DNA from: Phycisphaerae bacterium
Lineage (GTDB): Bacteria; Planctomycetota; Phycisphaerae; Phycisphaerales; SM1A02
Reading direction: 5' to 3'
Assembly (NCBI GenBank): GCA_002718515.1
Contig: PBEX01000008.1
Location: forward strand, 1-5,189
Length of the DNA stretch: 5,189 nucleotides
Positions 1 through 5,189 of this stretch are shown one piece after another. The notes beneath the pieces were generated by a model. The model was not told the DNA's origin and ran no database searches. It worked only from the letters and a program-made list of their open reading frames with translations. Both the position numbers and the translations under genes were made by a program. The first letter of the stretch is position 1; the number at the start of each line of letters is the position of its first letter.

Positions 1-1751
1 TTTTCCTGACAATTGGCGCAACGATTGGACTCATTCCTCCTGCGGCGACAAAAGTTGTGTTCGACAATATCCTTGGCAATGATCCACTTCCAGATCCCCT
101 TACAAATCAGTTTCCAAGTTTACTCAGCAAGGAAATGCTTCTGGGTGTTATTGCCATTGGAACCGTGATACTTGCAATGATTTCACTTGCCTTTCTAGTC
201 AAAGGCCGCTGGCTTGCAACTCGAACAACTAAACGAATTCAAGTAAACATAAGACGTAGGGCTTTTATGCATGCCTCGGCACTTCCTCTTCATAGAATTC
301 ATCAACTCCGCTCAGGTGGCGCCGCATCACTTGTAAGAGAAGATGCAGGAAACATTGCTGATTTAGTCTTTGGACTTTGTTACAACCCGTGGCGAGCCAT
401 CATTCAATTGTTTGGCATTCTTTTCATCTTGCTCATTGTGGATTGGCGACTTCTTATTGGTTCCACTATCTTGTTTCCAATTGTCTTCTTTACGCACCGA
501 ACTTGGATTAGCCGTATTCGACCTCTTTGGAGAAGCATACGCGGGACACGGCAACACTGTGATGCTATGGTTACCGAATCATTTGGGGGCGCAAGAGTTG
601 TTCGCAGTTTTTCAAGACAACGAACTGAGGTGTCTAACTGGATACGCTCAAACCACTTGCTTGTACGCAAGGAAATCTTGGCGTGGTGGCTATCTAGAGG
701 AGTTGATATTGCGTGGTCAATCATGGTTCCGCTCGCAACTGCTGCCCTGCTTTGGTATGGAGGCTGGCAAGTACTGCATGACAGATCACTGATTGAAAGC
801 GGTCAAATCACAACTGCTGAAGCAATTACTGCTGGCGACTTAGTCATGTTTTTGACCTATCTTGCGATGCTAATGGGACCACTCGCAACGCTAGCAGAAT
901 CTGCAACTGAACTTCAAAATTCACTTGCTGCTCTAGACCGCATATTAGATCTCTATGAAGAACCAACTGAGCATGATGAACACCAAGGCGTGCTGGGAAT
1001 TTCTGCAAGCGAGGTCAAAGGTGAAGTTATATTTGAAAATGTAACATTTGGCTATCCAAATGCTGATGCAACTGTCATTCATGATGTTTCATTTACAGCT
1101 GACGCTGGAAAAACTATCGCGCTAGTTGGTCAAAGCGGTTCGGGGAAAACAACTCTATGCAACCTTGTTGCAGCGTTCTACCAGTGTAGCGAAGGTCGCA
1201 TCTACTTAGACGGCGCACCACTGAGTGAACTCAACCTAGATGACTACCGAACGCTTCTTGGCATTGTCGAACAAGACATCTTCCTGTTTGAAGGAACAAT
1301 TTCAAGCAACATTGCATATGGCAGACGCGGTGCGTCCCAGGAAGAAATTGAAGAAGCAGCAAGCAAAGCAGCTGCTCATGAATTTATAAGTGACTTCAAA
1401 GATGGATACGAAACCGAGATTGGAGAGCGAGGCGTAAAACTCAGTGGCGGTCAGCGCCAACGCATTGCGATTGCAAGAGCGTTACTGGCAGATCCAAAGA
1501 TACTTATTCTTGATGAAGCAACAAGTAATCTTGACACTGGCTCTGAGCGCCTTATTCAAGCATCTTTATCAAAACTTCTCAAGAATCGAACGAGTTTTGT
1601 TATTGCTCATCGACTCAGTACGATTAAAGATGCTGATCATATCTTAGTGCTTGACAATGGGTCAATCATTGAACAAGGCACACATGAAGAACTCATGGCA
1701 CGCAGTGAAAAATATCACGATATGGTCATTCTTCAAACGACGCCACATTAG
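1..1751 (+). CDS. ABC exporter half-transporter, MsbA-like (TM domain plus ATPase), 5' partial
   Basis: This is an inner-membrane ATP-driven exporter subunit that probably works as a dimer; the substrate (lipid, lipopolysaccharide or drug) cannot be told from sequence. The first whole codon is at base 3 and 582 residues are visible. A GTG at 57 could pass for a start, but the frame stays open to the edge and bases 3-56 encode a hydrophobic stretch fitting the end of TM helix 1, so the real start lies upstream. Numbering from base 3, further TM segments lie near 45-67, 131-147, 149-165, 236-256 and 277-297. The ATPase domain follows: A-loop Tyr351, Walker [10 protein letters not shown] at 376-384, Q-loop Gln424, signature LSGGQ at 480-484, Walker B ILILD at 500-504 with catalytic Glu505, D-loop SNLD at 508-511 and switch His536. 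All motifs are canonical, so the site should be active and no degenerate heterodimer partner is implied. The TM5-TM6 loop (about 257-276) looks somewhat long. E. coli MsbA is also about 582 residues, so some 30 or more residues are probably missing. Confidence 0.95.
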   Translation, partial: FLTIGATIGLIPPAATKVVFDNILGNDPLPDPLTNQFPSLLSKEMLLGVIAIGTVILAMISLAFLVKGRWLATRTTKRIQVNIRRRAFMHASALPLHRIHQLRSGGAASLVREDAGNIADLVFGLCYNPWRAIIQLFGILFILLIVDWRLLIGSTILFPIVFFTHRTWISRIRPLWRSIRGTRQHCDAMVTESFGGARVVRSFSRQRTEVSNWIRSNHLLVRKEILAWWLSRGVDIAWSIMVPLATAALLWYGGWQVLHDRSLIESGQITTAEAITAGDLVMFLTYLAMLMGPLATLAESATELQNSLAALDRILDLYEEPTEHDEHQGVLGISASEVKGEVIFENVTFGYPNADATVIHDVSFTADAGKTIALVGQSGSGKTTLCNLVAAFYQCSEGRIYLDGAPLSELNLDDYRTLLGIVEQDIFLFEGTISSNIAYGRRGASQEEIEEAASKAAAHEFISDFKDGYETEIGERGVKLSGGQRQRIAIARALLADPKILILDEATSNLDTGSERLIQASLSKLLKNRTSFVIAHRLSTIKDADHILVLDNGSIIEQGTHEELMARSEKYHDMVILQTTPH

Positions 1752-1764
1752 AACTTTTATCAGA

Positions 1765-1791
1765 TATTGCTTGCTAAGTGTTTCAGCAATA
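1765..1791. terminator. Possible shared hairpin between convergent genes
   Basis: Bases 1765-1771 (TATTGCT) pair with 1785-1791 (AGCAATA), giving a 7-bp stem with a 13-base loop. A register-shifted 5-bp stem (1771-1775 with 1785-1789) is also possible. It fills most of the 40-base gap between the stops of the ABC exporter and the secreted protein, where a bidirectional terminator would be expected. The stem is AT-rich and no T-run follows it on either strand, so it is a poor match to an intrinsic terminator. The call rests mainly on position. Confidence 0.25.
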
Positions 1792-2739
1792 CTAAAGACA
1801 TGAGCCCCAGTTTGCAATCAATTCTAGCAAGTCATCAACACCTACTTCTCCATCACCATTTAAATCGGGTTCGCATCCTGCACAACTGCCCCAACTTGCA
1901 ATAAGTTCTAAGAGGTCATCAACACCTACTTCTAAATCATTATTAAAGTCACCAGTCAGTACATAAGGCATGGGTCCATTTAAACTATATACTTCGCCTA
2001 ATCCATATCCGTTACCCGGACTCACGCCAAAAGCATCAGATTGAGCTAGATTAGGATTTGAATATCGCATCCACGTTTGATCATTAATACTAAAGTTATT
2101 TACAGGAGTGAAAGAGAGCCAATAATCTCCTGGCAGTAGTTTTGGGAGCTCTGCTATAGTTGGCGAAAAATACCCATTTACAATAAAACGATAATTGCCT
2201 GGTTGATTTGGCAACTGATCAAAATATATCTCATCAATCGGCACATACTCTGAAATTAAATCTCCAACCAAACTGCCTTGTGCATGCTCTTCTGAAGTGT
2301 GAATATTAATGTTAAATCCATCAATCAATAATGGATCCAAATCTACCTTTATCACTGTGCCGATAGCAAAAAGTTCCACAGTTGTAGAAACTGAAAAATC
2401 TTCAACATTTGAAGTGTCATAATCATCGAAATTAGTTTCAAAATCTTGACTCGGCGCATGCCAGTCATCCCATAAATTTGATTCCCACCCTTCAGCTGAG
2501 CTGTCTGTCTCATTATCTACATTGTCCAAAATATAAAGAATGCTTCCACGACTATGGGAAGTGAAAAGTTCATTATGATCTTCTGAATTGTGTGTAAATC
2601 TCTTACTGTTAGAATTTTGTTTAACAAAAGTCTCCGAAAGACCGGGCTCTGGAATCAGTGCACTATTAATCGGATAATCTAAATCACCCTGTGCTAAAGA
2701 TATGAGAATAGTAGCGCTAGTAATAAGTAAAAAATTCAT
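1792..2739 (-). CDS. Predicted secreted protein with duplicated dockerin-like C-terminal calcium loops
   Basis: This is a 315-residue protein of unknown function. I start it at the ATG at 2739 because GGAG lies 6 bases upstream; a TTG at 2751 would add four residues but has no properly spaced ribosome site. Residues 1-18 are hydrophobic and end in LAQG, a likely signal peptide though without the usual positive charge near the start. Residues 19-120 are rich in Asp, Glu, Asn and Ser. Residues 121-260 look like a beta-rich domain, with LPGDYWLSF at 202-210 resembling a motif I recall in planctomycete exported proteins (recollection, not a search). The tail has two 28-residue-spaced loops, DFNNDLEVGVDD at 264-275 and DLNGDGEVGVDD at 292-303, each followed by LLELIA-x-WG-x-C. 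These match the dockerin type I calcium pattern, although the first has Leu269 where Gly is usual. The only cysteines are 286, 289 and 314. The role may be surface attachment or export sorting. The gene stands alone and is AT-richer than its neighbours. Confidence 0.85.
   Translation of the reverse strand: MNFLLITSATILISLAQGDLDYPINSALIPEPGLSETFVKQNSNSKRFTHNSEDHNELFTSHSRGSILYILDNVDNETDSSAEGWESNLWDDWHAPSQDFETNFDDYDTSNVEDFSVSTTVELFAIGTVIKVDLDPLLIDGFNINIHTSEEHAQGSLVGDLISEYVPIDEIYFDQLPNQPGNYRFIVNGYFSPTIAELPKLLPGDYWLSFTPVNNFSINDQTWMRYSNPNLAQSDAFGVSPGNGYGLGEVYSLNGPMPYVLTGDFNNDLEVGVDDLLELIASWGSCAGCEPDLNGDGEVGVDDLLELIANWGSCL
1831..1849 (-). repeat. 19-bp direct repeat, copy 1 (within C-terminal loop 2)
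   Basis: This 19-base stretch is identical to bases 1915-1933, and the two copies begin 84 bases (28 codons) apart. It encodes the EVGVDDL part of the last dockerin-like loop. Flanking DNA between the two units is diverged but still alignable, which points to an in-gene tandem duplication of a calcium-loop module. Confidence 0.8.
1915..1933 (-). repeat. 19-bp direct repeat, copy 2 (within C-terminal loop 1)
   Basis: This is the partner of the identical stretch at 1831-1849. It encodes the same EVGVDDL segment in the first dockerin-like loop, the one that has lost the usual Gly at loop position 6. Confidence 0.8.
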
Positions 2740-2745
2740 TTCTCT

Positions 2746-2749
2746 CTCC
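2746..2749 (-). promoter_or_regulatory. Ribosome binding site deciding the start of the secreted-protein gene
   Basis: On the minus strand GGAG is followed by six bases (AGAGAA) and then the ATG at 2739, near-ideal Shine-Dalgarno spacing. A G-run (AGGGGG, 2757-2752) sits further upstream, directly against the alternative TTG and so too close to serve it. This favours ATG over TTG as the start. Confidence 0.6.
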
Positions 2750-2774
2750 AACCCCCTACTAGGTATATAAACAA

Positions 2775-2803
2775 ACTATACAATAGGTATTTCGAGTTGA
2801 AAA
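2775..2803 (-). promoter_or_regulatory. Candidate sigma-70-like promoter for the secreted-protein gene
   Basis: Read on the minus strand, TTTTCA (2803-2798) is a 4-of-6 match to the -35 box. A 17-base spacer separates it from TATAGT (2780-2775), a 5-of-6 match to the -10 box. Transcription would begin near 2768, about 30 bases before the ATG, leaving room for the ribosome site. Box matches are common in AT-rich DNA, so this is only a candidate. Confidence 0.4.
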
Positions 2804-2812
2804 GCAATGAAA

Positions 2813-2840
2813 TTGAAGCAAACTTTCAAATCCATACTAT
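2813..2840 (+). promoter_or_regulatory. Candidate promoter for the pntAB operon
   Basis: TTGAAG (2813-2818) is separated by 16 bases from TACTAT (2835-2840); an alternative -10 is TATACA at 2838-2843. Each box is about a 4-of-6 match or slightly better. Transcription would begin near 2847-2850, leaving a leader of only about 15-18 bases before the pntA ATG, which fits the absence of a Shine-Dalgarno sequence there. Confidence 0.3.
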
Positions 2841-2864
2841 ACAAGTATCTCTATTGCCTTAAAA

Positions 2865-4424
2865 ATGATAATTGGCGTACCCAAAGAAATTAGAAACAAC
2901 GAACGACGAGTTGCACTCGTTCCGCAAAGCGTGCGTGAACTGAAAAAACTTGGGTTTGAGGTACAGGTTGAAAGTGGAGCAGGCGAAACTGCTGAATATT
3001 CTGATGCAACCTATGAAGCAGTTGGTGCTACGATTGTTGATCATGCCGAAACGGTTTGGAGCACCTCTGACTTGCTCATCAAAGTTCGCGAACCAAAGCA
3101 TGCTGAGTTAGAGATGCTTAAAGATGGAGCGACGCTCATCTCATTTTTCTGGCCAGCACAAAGTGAAGAAGACTTAAATATTTGTAATGCAAAGAATGTC
3201 ACTGCAATTGCAGTTGACTGTATCCCTCGCATTACGCGCGCCCAAAAAATGGACGTACTAAGCGCGATGTCAAACATTGCGGGCTACCGTGCGGTCATTG
3301 AAGCGGCCAATGAATACCCCCACTTCTTCACAGGACAAATTACTGCCGCAGGCAAGATTGACCCTGCAAAAGTCCTCATCATTGGCGGTGGCGTTGCAGG
3401 CCTTGCTTCACTTGGCACTGCAAAAGGACTCGGCGCGATTGTTCGAGCGTTTGACACACGACTCGCTGTTCGCGAACAAGTCGAATCTCTTGGCGGAGAG
3501 TTTTTGCAACTCGACTTCCCAACTGAGGACGGCGAAGGAAGCGGCGGATATGCAAAAACAATGTCAGATGACTTCTTAAAAGCTGAACTCAAACTCTTTG
3601 CTGAACAAGCACTTGAAGTCGACATCATTATTACAACAGCACTTATTCCCGGAAGACCAGCGCCTGAACTCATCACGAGCGGGATGGTTGAATCTATGAA
3701 AGAAGGTTCAGTCATTGTCGACCTTGCCGCTGAGCGCGGCGGTAACTGTACTTTGACAATACCACACGAGAAAGTTGTTCATCACGGCGTGACGATTCTT
3801 GGCTACACCGATTTCCCAAGTCGAATGGCTGCACTCTCTAGTCGGCTATACGGCACAGCTGTCGTCCACCTCATCGAAGAGTTAGGCGGTTGCGAATCAT
3901 TTACAATCGATATGGACAACGAGATTATTCGCGGTTGCACGGTCACGCACGAAGGTGCAACAACATGGCCACCACCAAAACCGCAAAACCCTGGACCAAA
4001 ATATTCTGTTGACACAGGCGAACGACCTGTTGATGAAACAAAGAAAGTTCCAGAAGTAACAGAAGAAGACAAAAAGTCCGCCATATCAATCTTCAAACCA
4101 ATTCTGCTCGCATTGACTGCACTTGCGATTGTATTTGTCAGTTCAAATGTGCCGGAGTCATTCTTAAGCCACTTAACTGTGTTTGTTCTTGCTTGTTTTG
4201 TAGGATGGCAAGTGATTTGGAATGTCACTCCTGCACTGCACACTCCACTGATGAGTGTGACCAACGCGATTTCCGGCATCATTATCATTGGCGGCATTCT
4301 GTTAATCACTGAAGATCTGAATGCTACTACGTATCTTGGTATGGCTGCAGTCTTCTTTGCAGCAATCAATATCGCAGGCGGGTTCCTAGTCACCAAACGC
4401 ATGCTTGGAATGTTTAGAAAGTAA
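2865..4424 (+). CDS. pntA: NAD(P)+ transhydrogenase (proton-translocating) subunit alpha
   Basis: PntA binds NAD(H) and supplies part of the proton channel in the inner-membrane enzyme that drives hydride transfer from NADH to NADP+ with the proton gradient. The 519 residues are close to the 510 of E. coli PntA and collinear with it as I recall that sequence. Domain I (about 1-380) has the RQD loop with Arg122, Gln127, Asp130 and Ser133 in the spacing known from the Rhodospirillum rubrum enzyme. It also has the nucleotide-binding GGGVAG at 174-179 followed by RAFDTR. A Pro- and Lys-rich linker (about 365-404) leads to four TM helices near 408-426, 433-453, 462-481 and 489-509. The conserved [15 protein letters not shown] at 457-471 lies at the start of the third. 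This is the E. coli-type layout with the first four helices fused to domain I, rather than the split pntAA/pntAB form. The ATG follows a run of A with no Shine-Dalgarno match. pntB follows after 4 bases. Confidence 0.98.
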   Translation: MIIGVPKEIRNNERRVALVPQSVRELKKLGFEVQVESGAGETAEYSDATYEAVGATIVDHAETVWSTSDLLIKVREPKHAELEMLKDGATLISFFWPAQSEEDLNICNAKNVTAIAVDCIPRITRAQKMDVLSAMSNIAGYRAVIEAANEYPHFFTGQITAAGKIDPAKVLIIGGGVAGLASLGTAKGLGAIVRAFDTRLAVREQVESLGGEFLQLDFPTEDGEGSGGYAKTMSDDFLKAELKLFAEQALEVDIIITTALIPGRPAPELITSGMVESMKEGSVIVDLAAERGGNCTLTIPHEKVVHHGVTILGYTDFPSRMAALSSRLYGTAVVHLIEELGGCESFTIDMDNEIIRGCTVTHEGATTWPPPKPQNPGPKYSVDTGERPVDETKKVPEVTEEDKKSAISIFKPILLALTALAIVFVSSNVPESFLSHLTVFVLACFVGWQVIWNVTPALHTPLMSVTNAISGIIIIGGILLITEDLNATTYLGMAAVFFAAINIAGGFLVTKRMLGMFRK

Positions 4425-4428
4425 AGAG

Positions 4429-5189
4429 ATGTCACAAAGCGAAATCACAATTTGTTACATCATCGGAGCGGTTCTCTTCATTCTCAGTTTGGGCGGACTC
4501 TCTAAACAAGAAACTGCAAGTCGTGGCAATTGGTACGGCATCATCGGAATGCTCCTTGCGCTAGTTGCTGTGACTGCGAGTGAAGAGGTAAGTGCGTATG
4601 GCTTGCTTGCACTAGCACTCATTCCAGCACTCATCATTGGATGGACACTTGCTCGCAAAGTGCAAATGACTGGCATGCCGCAACTCGTCGCGATTCTGCA
4701 CAGTTTTGTAGGCCTTGCAGCAGTACTCGTTGGCCTAGGTCTGCAACTTGATCCTCAATCAGTTGCTGGGCTCACACCAATCGAAACACTGATTCATGAA
4801 ATCGAAGTGTTTGTTGGGGTTTGTATTGGCTCAATCACCTTTACTGGTTCAGTCATTGCATATGCAAAACTTGATGGGAAAATATCAGGCAAACCACTCA
4901 TCCTTCCAGCAAGACATGTGCTTAACCTCATTGCACTCATCGCAACGATTTGGCTTGGCTATCAGTTTATGGGTCACCACGAGCAGTCCTTTATGTATCT
5001 GCTCATTGCAATGGTCTTAACTGGCGTACTTGGCATTCACCTTGTCATGGCAATTGGTGGTGCTGATATGCCAGTCGTGGTATCGATGCTCAACAGTTAT
5101 TCCGGTTGGGCGGCTGCAGCAGCGGGCTTTATGCTCGGCAATGACTTACTGATTATTGTTGGCGCGCTTGTTGGTTCAAGTGGTGCGAT
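4429..5189 (+). CDS. pntB: NAD(P)+ transhydrogenase (proton-translocating) subunit beta, 3' partial
   Basis: PntB carries most of the membrane proton channel and, at its C-terminus, the NADP(H)-binding domain III. The window shows 253 whole codons and no stop; E. coli PntB has 462 residues, so about 200 residues, including all of domain III, lie beyond the right edge. The visible part is the membrane domain with repeated hydrophobic helices. Residues known to matter in E. coli fall at the same numbers here: His91 in the AILHSFVGLAAV motif (proton translocation), Asp213 in GGADMP and Asn222 in VSMLNSYSGWAAAAAG. Identity of position as well as residue supports the ATG at 4429 as the start. That start lies 4 bases after the pntA stop, so translation is probably coupled; the only upstream ribosome-site hint is a weak purine run, AAAGAG. 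Its stoichiometric partner is PntA. No frameshift or missing key residue is visible. Confidence 0.97.
   Translation, partial: MSQSEITICYIIGAVLFILSLGGLSKQETASRGNWYGIIGMLLALVAVTASEEVSAYGLLALALIPALIIGWTLARKVQMTGMPQLVAILHSFVGLAAVLVGLGLQLDPQSVAGLTPIETLIHEIEVFVGVCIGSITFTGSVIAYAKLDGKISGKPLILPARHVLNLIALIATIWLGYQFMGHHEQSFMYLLIAMVLTGVLGIHLVMAIGGADMPVVVSMLNSYSGWAAAAAGFMLGNDLLIIVGALVGSSGA

Noticed and set aside
57..59. GTG as the start codon of the ABC exporter
   Set aside because: The frame is open from base 3 with no stop, and bases 3-56 encode a hydrophobic stretch expected at the end of TM helix 1. The gene starts outside the window.
370..792. 140-codon open frame on the plus strand inside the exporter gene
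   Set aside because: It lies wholly inside the well-supported exporter in another frame, its product resembles no family, and it has no start context.
1831..1933. CRISPR-like or mobile-element repeat
   Set aside because: There are only two copies, in frame within a coding region and encoding the same protein motif, so protein-module duplication explains them.
2749..2751. TTG as the start of the secreted protein
   Set aside because: The GGAG ribosome site overlaps and follows this codon instead of preceding it. ATG at 2739 has correct spacing and gives a more typical signal peptide length.
2859..3101. 80-codon minus-strand frame covering the pntA start
   Set aside because: It overlaps the start of a certain gene, has no ribosome site that I can see, and has no family features.
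3284..3715. 143-codon minus-strand open frame opposite pntA domain I
   Set aside because: It is a low-complexity Ser/Pro/Ala product mirroring the NAD-binding coding region, with no independent evidence of being a gene.
3803..4435. 210-codon open frame on the minus strand opposite pntA
   Set aside because: Long antisense frames are common opposite conserved genes. This one overlaps the conserved PntA membrane region completely, and its product shows no recognisable motif.
4455..5020. Short open frames on both strands within the last 700 bases
   Set aside because: All sit inside the pntB reading frame, which is continuous from 4429 to the edge and matches PntB residue for residue at key positions.

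Overview
The window holds four protein genes and no RNA gene, mobile element or CRISPR array that I can see. The best taxonomic clue is the secreted protein on the minus strand. Its C-terminus carries two copies of a dockerin-like calcium-loop motif ending in DLLELIA-x-WG-x-C. I associate that tail with many exported proteins of Planctomycetota, especially Phycisphaerae. With moderate GC and marine-type codon use, a phycisphaeral planctomycete, probably from a marine metagenome, is my best guess. This is inference from motifs, not a database result.

Layout: (1) Bases 1-1751, plus strand: most of an MsbA-type ABC exporter half-transporter. Its reading frame is open through the left edge, so the true N-terminus lies outside the window. 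(2) Bases 1752-1791: a short convergent gap with a small hairpin. (3) Bases 1792-2739, minus strand: a 315-residue predicted secreted protein with the duplicated dockerin-like tail. It is AT-richer than its neighbours. (4) Bases 2740-2864: an AT-rich divergent promoter region. (5) Bases 2865-4424, plus strand: pntA, the alpha subunit of the proton-translocating NAD(P)+ transhydrogenase. (6) Bases 4429-5189, plus strand: pntB, the beta subunit, cut by the right edge. pntA and pntB are 4 bases apart and clearly form one operon.

PntA and PntB together make the membrane enzyme that uses the proton gradient to move hydride from NADH to NADP+, supplying NADPH. The ABC exporter and the secreted protein show no evident functional link to it or to each other; the exporter and secreted genes converge, and the secreted gene and pntA diverge. 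The window looks mostly like ordinary chromosomal housekeeping DNA. The one poorly understood element is the secreted protein with its tandem C-terminal motif. I found no evidence for a novel multi-gene system.
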